From contig NC_081553.1 in the NCBI RefSeq assembly GCF_963082655.1, positions 153,370,941 through 153,434,940 of the forward strand: 64,000 bases of DNA. The letters run 5' to 3'. The position numbers and the translations under genes were made by a program. The DNA is from Stomoxys calcitrans. Its lineage: Eukaryota > Arthropoda > Insecta > Diptera > Muscidae. The notes beneath the pieces were generated by a model, which did no database searches, was not told the origin of the DNA, and worked only from the letters and a program-made list of their open reading frames with translations. Below are positions 41,041-52,041 of the stretch, in pieces. The first letter of the stretch is position 1. Each line of letters begins with the position of its first letter.

Positions 41041-43720
41041 TTACTTGAGAATGTTCACATCCGCTAAATCTGACAGGTTCTCAAAGAAATGAGAACCTAA
41101 AGTGGAACCCATTCTGACTGCTAGTGCAGGACATGCACACAGATGGTGTTTTATAGTCTCTTCTTCTTCGATGTTCTCACAGCTTCTGCAAAAGTCATTC
41201 CTGGCAGCTTTCAGCCTGTCAGCATGTTTTCCGATTAGACAGTGATCTGTCATGACGGACAAAATGACTGAGACATCTTTCTAGCCAATGACAGCAAAGC
41301 AGTAGACCTCCTCAGATCTAGATTAGGCCACATAGTTTTGGAATGCTCACAGCCCCCTCTTTGTAACCATCTATCATTCGTTGTCCTTTGGGCCTGGTCC
41401 TGAAAACAGCCAACATGTCACAAGAGGCAACAGCCAACATGTCGCAAGAGATTCCAGTACCCCAGGAATTGTTCAGCCATCTCGTTCAGAGATCTGCGAC
41501 AGTTGAGGCCGGTTTTTGTGTTCAGAAATACGTTCATCAGATGGTGTCGTCCTCAGTGCGGCTGTGATGCACAAACAAGCTATCCTTTGGATCCGGTAAA
41601 GTATTGAGCAGCAGGTGGACTTTTGAATCGCCGTAAACCAGACCACAACACCATATAGCATTATAGGTCTGACAACTGCAGTATATACCCAATGCATAAT
41701 ACGCTGTTTAAACCCCAACGTTTGCCAATGGTTCTCTTGCAGGTGTATAGGGAAGAGTTGCCTTTCTTGCCCTTTCCAAAATGTTGGATTTGAAGTATAA
41801 TTTCCTGTCCAGCAAAACACCCAGGTATGTGTTCTCTCCTCCCAAGAAGACAGATTCCACTATAGGAAACTTGTATCTCCTGCTGAAAGAAACTACTTCT
41901 GTCTTGCACGGATTTATACCTAGACCACTTTCGGTAGCCCACTTTGCTTTTGCACGTAGAGCTTCCTAAAGTATATCTCTTAGAGTGCTGGGCAACTTCC
42001 CCTAACCGCAATTGTCACGTCATATGCTCATGACGTGACAATTGCGCGACCGACCACTTTTACACCTTTTTCTTCAGAGACAATAATATATTGTTAATGG
42101 CTATATTCCAAAGTAGAGGAGACAGTTCACTTCCTTGAGGTGTTCCTTTGCTGACCTATCTTTTTAGATCCACAGATCCCAAACCTGCTGTAATGCATCT
42201 TTTAGTAAGTATAATACACTTTCTTACGGTAGCTTTGATGCCTAGAAACGCCAACTCCTTCATGGTTCACGTCGGTTTTACACATTCATGTCAAGAAATG
42301 CTACCATTGTATATTCCGTGAAAGCGAGAGAACCCTCTATGTTGCCGGCTAGGTCGTGAATTTGCCTTTACTATATGCATGGTGCCGCGACAGGCGATCT
42401 CCAGGGATCTTTGCCCTAACATATTTTTTTATGAACCTCTCAAGAGTCTTCAGCATGAAGGATGATAGACTAATAGGACGAAAATCTTTCGCCTTCGTGT
42501 GGTAGGGTTTTCCTGCTTTCGTAATGAATACGACCATCGTGTCCCTCCATTCCGAAGGTACATATGACACTCTGATATCCCTAAGCCAGGAAACCAGTCT
42601 ATCAGACACAGCTTATAATTCAACGCGTGACACATCATCAGGGCCTGGCGACTTAAAGCAGTCGAAACTTCTTATCTCCCAAAGGATTTTTGGCTCAGAC
42701 ACAATTTCTCTAATAGCCTCGGACGAATGCATACCAGTGACCTCTTCTGGAGCCACGTTGACCATTGGAGATGTGTATCAACGAGTAATTCTAGTGTTTC
42801 CTCACTAGACGCTGTCCATACATTCTCTGACTTTTGAATACACCCCACCGTAATAGGTCTCGAGGACAGAATCTTCTTTAGCCTAGAGGCCTCAAATGTA
42901 TCCTCCTCGGAGCTGCACAATTCTACCCAGTATTTTTTCTGAGCCTTTCTCATCTCGCCCTTATATTTTCTTAACTCAGCCTTATAGATGTTTGGTGCTC
43001 CATGTAGCTTTTGCTCTCCTTTCTTAAACCAACCAGCTCTGGGGTTTGCCATGGTGGTCGCTGTTTGCCCCTTGGCTTGGCACTAGGACATGGTGACACA
43101 AGCGAGTCATTCAGGGCCTTCGTGATACGCTTGACCACTATGTCTTATCCTCCGTAGTTTCCACTTCCTTGTCTGAACTAGAAGTGATAGACGTGCAGAA
43201 TTTGTGCTGAAATTTATTCTAATCAGCCTTTCTTCCGTTTAACGGAAGGAACAATTCTGCAGTATTTTCTCCAAGGATGGAACTAGCATAACGATGATCA
43301 GAGAAGCTATAACCATTCAATACTTCCCAGTCGTGTATTCTTGCACATTTGCATATTTTCCGATACAAAGGTATTCGATAAGCAGCTCACCCCTGTCGTT
43401 GACATCCGAAGCGGCTTCAACCAGCGACCAGAAGCGGCTCCAACCGGCGACCAGAAGCGGCTTCAACTAGCGACTTAAAATTTTAAGGCGGCTTCCCCAT
43501 ATATGACACACGATTCAGGGATCTGAATAAGGGGAAGCCAGTCAGTAATAAAACACGTTTATTTCAAGGCTGGCTACTACTAAATCTTCAGTGCTTAACG
43601 ATGGAAGAAGAAAAGCATTTAGACTACTCTTTGCAAGAATACAGGCTCTGTGTCTCCCATTCCCCGTAGTCCACGAACCATCCCTCCACACACCCATGGT
43701 TTCTGGATAAGAACCACGTC
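41041..43720 (-). pseudogene. R1/LOA-like LINE ORF2, degraded
   Basis: Minus strand. The endonuclease start is near 43720 (INLHYCKVASAALKVLLMAG, then VLIQKPWVCGGMVRGL, the catalytic E replaced by K). The domain end (NGYSFSDHRYASSI) is at about 43310-43260. The linker has AELRKYKGEMRKAQKKYWVE (42980). The RT start is near 42640-42350 (SYVPSEWRDTMVVFITKAGK; FRPISLSSFMLKTLERFIKK), the RT core near 42050 reads AYDVTIA, with the YADD motif damaged by a deletion and flanked by a new palindrome, and the thumb is at 41820-41480 (HWVYTAVVRPIMLYGVVVWF). The C-terminal zinc finger is CRSCENIEEEETIKHHLCAC (41200-41140). A 3' tail with 'aacctaacc' lies at 40920-40935 (reverse). Multiple frameshifts and stops. 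Confidence 0.8.
43380..43500. repeat. Short tandem repeat inside the LINE remnant
   Basis: 'gaccagaagcggctccaacc' and 'gaccagaagcggcttcaact'-type units of about 25 bp recur three times at 43421-43472. Confidence 0.6.
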
Positions 43721-43813
43721 AAATCCCCCTGCCATCAGGAGGACCTTTAGTGCCGCCGAAGCGACCTTACAATAGTGTAAATTTATCTGTAGAAATCAAA
43801 CCATAGTCAGTAC

Positions 43814-44497
43814 TTGAGCCCAATCAACCGGATGAGTCACCCACACAGAGCTTGTCGTTCCCGTTTCGATGCCATCCCCTCCTGTTTAGATTGTCGCAGG
43901 GGGATTTCCTGCAATCCGCCAGACTTTAGCGATGTGGTCGATAGTTCACAGACATTCAGTTTCAACTTGTTGAATCCGTGGGATACAACCCCTTCAGAAC
44001 TTCTGGATCTGCGAGAGATCCGGTCACTAACTGCCTCATCCAATCTCCCTGTCGGTGGTTGAAAGATTGGGATTACATTCCCTTAGTATACAAAGTATCG
44101 ATTCAGGATTTGAGGGAATCCTTGGTATTCAAGCATGCGCCATTGGTCGAGAAGGAGTATCTTCCTTTGGTCAACTTTCATTGGTCGAGAAGAAATATCT
44201 TCCCAAATCTAGCACTGCACCTGGCCAATCAATCTTTTTTAGCGCATAACGATACATTTCAATTGAGCGTTGATAACCGAAGGCAAATTGTCTGTATCGG
44301 CCCCGATACCAGCCTGCATCGTCACTAACTGGAGGAGACCCAAGAAATTCCGCAAGGACATCGGAGTATACTGATGACAGTCCATTGACTATCACACTGC
44401 AATTATTCTTAGGTATGTAACCCTGTTCTTCTCCCTTGTCAACAACTGTCATAACCAAACTGTCTCTAGCGACATTAGCAAAGGTTTTTGGACTCAT
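43814..44497 (-). pseudogene. LINE ORF1 (gag-like) of the 41-44.5 kb element
   Basis: Starts near 44497 with MSPKTFANVARDSLVMTVVD and continues NCSVIVNGLSSVYSDVLAEF, GWYRGRYRQFAFGYQRSIEM. A frame change leads to the C-terminal half at 44043-43837 (DEAVSDRISRRSRSSEGVVS; FNKLKLNVCELSTTSLKSGG). It directly precedes the endonuclease of ORF2 on the same strand, so both belong to one ~3.6-kb element. Confidence 0.65.
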
Positions 44498-44567
44498 CTA
44501 ACTATTGTACAAAACGCCCGCTTTACTCAACGTTTCAAACAAGAATCATCAGGCATCATACTTTTTG

Positions 44568-44689
44568 GTATGAAAATTGAAAACAGCGATGATCAAACTA
44601 GAATCTCTCAAAAGCCTTATACGAAGAACATTTTGGAAAGATTTAATTTCTCAGAGTGTCGTCCTGTTTCAGCACCAATGGAGAATACA
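44568..44689 (+). pseudogene. Copia-type reverse transcriptase end fragment
   Basis: LFGMKIENSDDQTRISQKPY, then TKNILERFNFSECRPVSAPM is the last part of a copia-type RT (the 'V..PM' ending before RNase H). It is cut by the Jockey-type LINE whose 5' end starts at about 44690, and the copia sequence resumes at 48331. Confidence 0.75.
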
Positions 44690-47600
44690 TGACAGCCGGT
44701 TGTACGTACCGGATCGACCCGATGGAACCCCTCATCGTCAAGGGCTGCCGCCTCAGTGTACGTGTTCATCTTTTTTCGCCATGAGAGAGGCACATCCCGG
44801 AGTGCCTTCTCCGCACGCTTCTGATCCGTACCGGGATTGAAAAGAACCCCGGACCCTGGTTCTGTTTGGTTTGCCAGGACCGCCTCCATCATCGGTCGGT
44901 GTCGGTGAGGTGTAACCGGTGCATGGAGAGGGTACATTTCCGATGTTGCTCTGGCCTCACTTCAACACGGGAGTAGCAGCGATCCAGGAGACAAAGCTGA
45001 CCAACACTTGCAGAATGCATACCGCCGGTTGGTAGCAGTGCCTCACTTAATAGCCAAGCTTACAACTCCGACATTAGTGGGTTGCTATCTGGCCATAATA
45101 GTCTGGTTCTAGAGGACTTTAATGCGCATCACGTTTCATGAAATTCTCCCCTTGGTAACGAGCGTGGCATAGCTTTGACAGAGCAGACTGAAAGGTCCAC
45201 GTTTCGCACAGTGAATGATGCTGCCCTCACTAGGATAACGAGAAGGTGTAGCAGCTCGCCAGACATTTCTATTGCATCCCCTGATCTCCTGAGGACGTAT
45301 CCTGGCAAGCCATTATCTCTTTGGGGTCAGACCACCTCCACATAATTCTCACCATCGACCGACCTCCCGACTTCATAACCTCTGAGCGCCGAACGTTTAT
45401 CAATCAGAGGAAGGTCGATTGGGCTGGCTGCAGAGAGTACACTAATCGCCGCTTCAGTTAACTGCCACCCCCTTCGGATGTCCTAGTTGCCGAGAGGAAA
45501 TTCTGAGACATCATTAACGATAGAGCCGTTTGATTTATACCAACCGGTCGAATACCCCAAGTGCGGCCCAATTTCTCGGCGCAAGCAGTGGTTCTCGCAG
45601 ATGAGCGTGATGGGATTCATGCTATGGACCCCGCTAGCCCCAGAATCAGCGAGCTGAATCTGGAAATAAACAGGGTAGTCAACGATAATAAGCGGAATTT
45701 GTGGCTGGAACACTTGGAGCAATGAAACTTAGGCACCGCTTTAGGCAAGCTGTGGTCTAATGTTAAGTCACTTTCGAACCCCGGTAGACGGGATGACAAG
45801 ACCTCAGTCACTTATGCCGAAGTAACCGTAACTGATCCGAAGAGATGCGCCAGGTTGTTCAACCGTCAATTTATTGTGCATTCCGAGAGTGACAGGGCAA
45901 GAAGGAGAGCCGTTCGCCGCATCCGTGGTCTCCGAGCCGACAGACAGCCATCACAATTTACCGTGGGCAATGTTACGAATGTCATCCGTGGCACCAAATC
46001 ATCCAAGGCGTTGGGCCCCGACGGAATCTCTAGAATCTTTGAATACTCTTATAGTTCCCGATGTCGGAAAAATGGGCAGTGATCCCGCTGGAAAGGACCC
46101 AAATTTGGGGGAGTCGTACAAACCGATCTCCCTTCTCTCATGAGTAGCAAAGGCGCTTGAGGCATTACTCTTCCCGAGCCACGTAGGAGAATTTCCATTC
46201 GCCGAGCATAAACATGGATTTCGAAGACTGCATAACACAACAACTGCTTTGCATGCCATCACCGCACACATTGCCGTGGCTTCAATCAGCCCAGGCCATG
46301 TGATAGCACGGTCCTCGTGTACTGGATATCGAAGGAATTCGACACGGTCAGCCATGCCAAACTGCCAAACAAACAACACGTCCCTCCAGCCAGTCCTTAA
46401 ACTCTGGGTCGCGAATTTCTGTGTGGTCGCCAGTCATTTGTGGAATTTAGGGATAAGAATAGAGCACCGTAGAATGAAACAGGGAGTTCCCCAAGTTGGG
46501 GTGATATCTCCGCCACTGTTTAACCTCTACCCATCCTCATTTCCACCCCCTCCAGACGGCATAGATATCGTATTATATGCGGACGATTGTACGATCATTA
46601 CATCAGGCCCCCAACGCATTGTTGACGTCTACCTCAACGAACTTGCCTCATATTTCGCTGCAAGAAATATGAAGATATCTGCCACCAAATCTTCAGCCAC
46701 ATTGTTCACTACAAATACGCGTGAGGTGAATGCCGAGCTGGCTGTGATGGTCGATGGAGAAATGATTCCGACCATCAAGTGTCCCAAAATACTTGGCGTC
46801 ACATTTGACAGCTCTTATACATTTTCCCCACATGCCACAGCAATTTGCGATAAAGTCAAAAGTAAAAACAATGTCCTCAAGTCACCTGCCGGCAGCACTT
46901 GGGGTGCAGACAAAGAAACCTTGTTTATTACATACAAAGCAATTGGCCGGCCTGTGGTAAGTTATGTAGCGCCAGTCAGCTTTGTGACACGCAGTCGAAT
47001 AATATTCAGATCTGTCAGAATGCCGACCTCCGAACTGCGACGGACTGTATATTCAGTTCTCATTGTTGGAGTATCAATCGACTTTGAATAATTAACTTTA
47101 TTATTTCTTTTGTTATATTCACATAGATAGCATTAATTTTCAATGTATTATACATGCTGTCAATTCTAAAGAATATTTTCTCATTCTCAAATAAACCTTT
47201 GTAAAGGGTGATTTTTTTGAGGTTAGGATTTTCATGCATTAGTATTTGACAGATCACGTGGGATTTCAGACATGGTGTCAAAGAGAAAGATGCTCAATAT
47301 GCTTTGTCATTTCATCATGAATAGACTTACTAACGAGCAACGCTTGCAAATCATTGAATTTTATAACCAAAATCAGTGTTCGGTTCGAAATGTGTTCATT
47401 CACCGTAACGTTGCGTCCAACAGCATCTTTGAAAAAATACGGTCCAATGATTCCACCAGCGTACAAACCACACCAAACAGTGCATTTTTCGGGATGCATG
47501 GGCAGTTCTTGAACGGCTTCTGGTTGCTCTTCACTCCAAATGCGGCAATTTTGCTTATTTACGTAGCCATTCAACCAGAAATGAGCCTCATCGCTGAACA

Positions 47601-48329
47601 AAATTTGTCGATAAAAAGCGGATTTTCTGCCAACTTTTCTAGGGCCCATTCACTGAAAATGATTTGCAAGCGTTGCTCGTTAGTAAGTCTATTCATGATG
47701 AAATGTCAAAGCATACTGAGCATCTTTCTCTTTGACACCATGTCTGAAATCCCACGTGATCTGTCAAATACTAATGCATGAAAATCCTAACCTCAAAAAA
47801 ATCACCCTTTATTATTCAATTAGTGTGTGTTCTTATTAACTCAATTCCACATATATAGAAGCATTTCCAATACTCATGCGGACCACCTCCATCAGGAGAC
47901 AAAGATCCTACCAGTGCGAAGACATAACTATATGCTGTCTAAGCAATACCTTTTGGGCTGTTATAGCAGAGACCATCCAAAACATCATCGTCTAGACAAC
48001 ATTTATGCAGACACGATAGCAGATGCGGTAAATAGCTACCGGGTGAATGTAGTCCTTGGAGAACGACTGCCTCCAATTGCACCTGAAGAAATTGAGTAGT
48101 TCTGGCTCAATTACGTTCCGGCAGATGCAGCCGCCTCAAATCCTACAGAGCAAGGATTGACGCCGATGTGCAAGATGTATGTCCTGATTGTAACTAGAGA
48201 CCACACGTCACCTGTTTAACTGCCCAGCCAGACCCACATGACTCAGACCCAGAGCCTTGGACGCACCCCATCTTAGTCGCGGAGTTCCTGGGTCTTGACA
48301 CTCAACAGAATCAAGCAGACGAAAGATAG
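44690..48329 (+). pseudogene. Jockey-type LINE, degraded but near full length
   Basis: The 5' region (CAGCCGGTTGTACG...) matches 4556. Endonuclease fragments cover 44970-45480 (AIQETKLTN at 44985; LEDFNAHH; NEADTL-like and SSPDISIASPDLL; TIDRPPDF). Linker 45600-45740. RT start FRGTKSSKALGPDGIS region (45980-46025), then the long open segment 46249-47091 with KQGVPQVGVISPPLFNLYPS, VLYADDCTII (46575) and the thumb (CPKILGVTFDSSYTFSPHAT). A fold-back mariner element (47214-47809) interrupts it. The C-terminus follows from 47860 (HQETKILP..; VNVVLGERLPPIAPEEIE; CPDC-type zinc region) and ends ...QADER-stop at about 48329, without the (CAA)n tail of the other copies. Stops and frameshifts throughout. 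The position and order show it inserted into a copia element. Confidence 0.85.
47214..47809. mobile_element. Fold-back mariner derivative, copy 1
   Basis: Flanked by TA at 47212-47213 and 47810-47811, with ends AAGGGTGATTTTTTTGAGG and its complement. The left arm carries the 5' terminus and transposase start (MNRLTNEQRLQIIEFYNQNQ) on the plus strand. The centre carries the catalytic-region segment (LFSDEAHFWLNGYVNKQN; QELPMHPEKCTVWCGLYAGG) on the minus strand. The right arm repeats the 5' terminus inverted. So the element has two 5' ends and no 3' end. It inserted in the Jockey-type LINE. Confidence 0.88.
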
Positions 48330-48330
48330 A

Positions 48331-49010
48331 TGTATTTCAAAACCAGGGAAAGCATGAATCGAGTTTCCTTATAGACAAGCAGTAGATGCTCTGATGTATT
48401 TGATGCTAGGAACAAGACAAGATTTTGTCAATTATCTATCAAGACACCTTGACAACTACACTGGTGAAGTATTCAGAGGCTCAAGGGAGTATTAAGATAT
48501 ATATCTGGTTCCATAGATGTTGGAATAGCTTAAAATAAAGAAGGACCCAAAATATTAGAATGTTATAGTGATGCTGACTATGGTCGATGTGTCAGTACAG
48601 GACGATCTACAACAGGTGTTGTTGCAACCTATGCAGGTGGAGCTTTATCTTGGATGAGTCAACGACAGCCAACAGTGTCAACTTCAACAACTGAAGCAGA
48701 AATTATAGCTTCAAGTGAAGCCCCAAAAGAAGTAATATGGCTAAACCGACTTTTCAAGGACATAATAAATTATAAGGACATTCCAATAATAAAAATTGAC
48801 AATACGGCTGCAATTCGTATATCAAAGAACCAAGAATTTCATAAACGAACAAAACATTGATTGGAAGCATTTCTTCATACGTGAAAAGGTCACAGAAGGT
48901 TCAATGCCAACGTGCCAAGTATCTTTTGAGAATCAACTAGCAGATCTAACGACCAAACCCTTACCGAAGCCTCGTTTACAATATTTATGCAATCGCTTAA
49001 ATATTAATTA
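48331..49010 (+). pseudogene. Copia-type RNase H, 3' end of the split copia element
   Basis: Continues the copia reading after the LINE: EFPYRQAVDALMYLMLGTRQ, YLSRHLDNYTGEVFRGS, then after a frameshift YSDADYGRCVSTGRSTTGVV (RNase H start, conserved D residues), LSWMSQRQPTVSTSTTEAEI with the catalytic E region, IKIDNTAAI, and the end FENQLADLTTKPLPKPRLQY. The final stop is at 49008-49010. At least three frame breaks. No 3' LTR is evident before the LINE that abuts at 49012. Confidence 0.8.
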
Positions 49011-49064
49011 AAACTTGCCCGGCAAGGCAAGTTATGGGAAACCAAAGGCCTACAGACCCATAAG

Positions 49065-50843
49065 TAGAGATGGGCGATGGGTAAATGCCCAAAAAGTATT
49101 TTCCCGGTAAATTAAATTAATACCCAAAAGCTGGGTATTTGTAATTTTGCAGATATCTTGGGTATAAAAACATTTTTCAAAAAACTTTTTGATGATTTCA
49201 TATTCTTTGCGTGTAAACCTGGCCTTGTGATCTCATTAAATCGGATTTTAGTTATATATAGCTGCGATATAGACCGATCTCTAGACTTAAAGTCTTGAGC
49301 CAATAAATTGACCATTTTTTATTCGATTTCGATGAAGTGAGTTCTGGTAGACCCCTATTCAATTCTGTGAAATGCAGTTCAGGTCGGACTACATTTGGAT
49401 ATAGCTGCCCTTAGACCGACCACCTGATCTCCCGATATAGGGTATTGAGGCCATAAAGATCCATTTATTAACCGAATTCGATGAAATTTGGCACAGTGTG
49501 TTCTGTTAGACCCCTACCCATTCCTATCAAATTTGGTACAGATTGGACCATATTTGGATATAGCTGTATTGTGTAATGAGCCTATAAAAGAAACATAGGT
49601 TTCTTTTATAGGCTCACTCGCTGTGCTGTGTGTGTGGGATTTTCATCCCATTTCAATGAAATTTGGCACAGCGAGTTCCGGTACCTCTCTAAACCTTTTT
49701 GTTGAATATCGTCATATTAAGATATAGCTGCCTTATAGACAGGTCTCCCGAAATAGAGTATTGAGCCCATAAAACGAGCATTTTTCATTCGATTTGGTGA
49801 AATTTGAAACAGTGAGTTTTGGCTCCTCTCTAAACCTTTTTTTTTTAATATCGTATCGGGTGGTCGGTCTAAGGGCAGCTATATCCAAATATAGTCCGAT
49901 CTGAACTGTACTTCGGAGAATTAAATAGGGGTCTACCAGAACTCACTGTGCCAAATTTCATCGAAATCGGATGAAAAATTACCAATTTATTGCCTCGAGA
50001 CTTTAAGTCTGAAGATCGGTCTATATAGCGGCTATATAAAGGGTGATTTTTTTGAGGTTAGGATTTTCATGCATTAGTATTTGACAGATCACGTGGGATT
50101 TCAGACATGGTGTCAAAGAGAAAGATGCTCAGTATGCTTTGACATTTCATCATGAATAGACTTACTAACGAGCAACGCTTGCAAATCATCGAATTTTATT
50201 ACCAAAATCAGTGTTCGGTTCGAAATGTGTTCATTCACCGTAACGTTGCGTCCAACAGCATCTTTGAAAAAATACGGTCCAATGATTCCACCAGCGTACA
50301 AACCACACCAAACAGTGCATTTTTCGGGATGCATGGGCAGTTCTTGAACGGCTTCTGGTTGCTCTTCACTCCAAATGCGGCAATTTTGCTTATTTACGTA
50401 GCCATTCAACCAGAAATGAGCCTCATCGCTGAACAAAATTTGTCAAAATTTGAACACATTTCGAACCGAACACTGATTTTGGTAATAAAATTCAATGATT
50501 TGCAAGCGTTGCTCGTTAGTAAGTCTATTCATGATGAAATGTCAAAGCATACTGAGCATCTTTCTCTTTGACACCATGTCTGAAATCCCACGTGATCTGT
50601 CAAATACTAATGCATGAAAATCCTAACCTCAAAAAAATCACCCTTTATAACTAAAATTCGACTTTTTGAGATCAGAAGATCAGGTTAATATACAAAAAAT
50701 ACGAAATCATCAAATATTGTTTGGAAAATTTTTTTATACCCAAGATATTGGCAAAATTATAAATACCCAAAAAGGTATTTATTGGGTATTTACCCAATAA
50801 GTACCCAAGCGTTAGTTATTTACCCGGTAGAAACCCATCTCTA
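49065..50843. mobile_element. hAT-like non-autonomous element with long inverted-repeat arms
   Basis: Ends TAGAGATGGG and CCCATCTCTA; flanks CCCATAAG (49057-49064) and CCTTTAAG (50844-50851) look like an 8-bp target duplication with two changes. The arms (about 49065-49480 and 50843-49860 less the inserted element) are imperfect inverted copies rich in 'gggtaaataccc' near the ends and 'atagaccgatct...cttaaagtct' inside. No transposase. It contains a fold-back mariner copy (50039-50645) and a perfect 18-bp hairpin at 49577-49616. The 8-bp duplication and TAGAGATG end suggest hAT; no catalytic relative is here to prove it. Confidence 0.75.
50039..50645. mobile_element. Fold-back mariner derivative, copy 2
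   Basis: Flanked by TA at 50037-50038 and 50646-50647. Nearly identical to 47214-47809 up to about 50443, then the right arm extends further (FEHISNRTLILVIKFNDLQA read on plus is the inverted start region). The arms are about 200 bp, the centre is the minus-strand catalytic segment MFSDEAHFWLNGYVNKQN. It sits in the right arm of the hAT-like element. Confidence 0.88.
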
Positions 50844-51330
50844 CCTTTAAGCCTTACGTCCTTTCTACTCAAAACCATGGGACGTATTGTGGACACCATG
50901 ATAAAGAGAAGGACATCCAGCGAACTGCTCAAATACAAACAGAATGCCCAGTGAAGGGAAGGTCGGTGGAGACTGCCCTGCACGAAGTTGTGCATAAAAT
51001 AGAAGAATCCTTCGATGCCAAAACGTACACACTGGCGTTATGCATTGACATCGAGGGGGCTTTTAACAATGTGCGGACCAACACACTACCGGGGACCCGG
51101 CCGGGTGGACCTGGTCCTTAGAGACTGGAACAGACGAAGTTATAATACTTCTAAGGGTAAGGTTCCGAACGAGCTATGCAGAAGGGCCGAAAGGGTGTTG
51201 CATATGATATGCCTTACTTATTTAAGATTCGTGCGGCCACATCACCACGCGGGACTTGCATGGTTGAGGACTCGACCCAACATGCAGTATTTGATTGCCA
51301 GAATATAATGAAAGCAGAATAGGATTTCAG

Positions 51331-52041
51331 ATGTTTAATGTTTAATACAAAAAAATAGTCACTTTCATATTGAAAGCTCGGATCTACTTTTGAATATATT
51401 AAGAAAACATTACCTGTGATATTTGCACCCTTTCCATATTTATATGTATTTTTCATTTGTATGCTATCGTTTTTATTTTATAGCATTGGATATATGCGAC
51501 TTGAAACTTGAGAAAACCAACAGTGATTTTGATATCTTAAGATAATTATCACTACGCATACTCAATCTATGCAGCTCCTTCAATATAAACAATCGATTTT
51601 ATTTTTACTCAACATCAACATTTGGTTTTGACCCAATCGTTGTAATAACCGGATGCTGTGTGGTTGTTTTAATCTGGCTTATGGTGCATGACTAGTTTCG
51701 CCATTATTCATCCACAACACAAAAAAAAGTTTGTCACGTTTAGACGTGCTCTTCGATTTTTTACTATTTGAAAAATGGATCAAAGAAACTGTATTAAGTC
51801 TTGTTTAACCAAAAAGCAAGTTTCAGAAGTGTTTCGAGAATTGGAAAAAACGGAAAAGATATCTGGGGATTGTTTTGAAGGAGACAAGATAGTTATTGAT
51901 GAATAAATAAATACTTTTGAAAAAAAAAATTAAAATCACGGTTAATTTTAACAAACCTCGTATGTAGATTTAGCACGAGTTTTTTACCTCATAAATAAAT
52001 AAATGTGGAAACATTATTTGTATAAAAATTACTTTAGTTAC
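51331..52041 (-). other. Start of the large eIF4B intron, no repeat recognised
   Basis: Between the LINE remnant and the eIF4B donor. No transposon similarity is recognised. It contains the 43-codon plus-strand ORF described separately. Confidence 0.4.
51775..51906 (+). CDS. Small ORF of 43 codons, unknown
   Basis: ATG 51775 to TAA 51904-51906, starting MDQRNCIKSCLTKKQVSEVF. The composition is protein-like (Lys, Glu, a few Cys), with AATAAATAAATA right after the stop that could serve as a poly(A) signal. It lies antisense within the presumed eIF4B intron. No family recognised. It may well be chance. Confidence 0.15.
   Translation: MDQRNCIKSCLTKKQVSEVFRELEKTEKISGDCFEGDKIVIDE

Larger units (their letters stand above)
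49012..51330 (+). pseudogene. R1/LOA-like LINE fragments split by a hAT-like element
   Basis: 49015-49064 reads LPGKASYGKPKAYRPIS and 50852 onwards reads LTSFLLKTMGRIVDTMIKRR in frame: together an RT 'KAYRPISLTSFLLKTMERIVD'-type motif. Further right are GRSVETALHEVVHKIEESFD and CIDIEGAFNNVRTN (51040-51075, RT motif 3). After a deletion a C-terminal Cys/His region (CMVEDSTQHAVFDCQ) is at about 51255-51300. 5' and internally truncated. Confidence 0.75.

Noticed and set aside
43380..43500. CRISPR-like short repeat cluster
   Set aside because: Three contiguous degenerate ~25-bp units with no spacers, in a eukaryotic LINE remnant.
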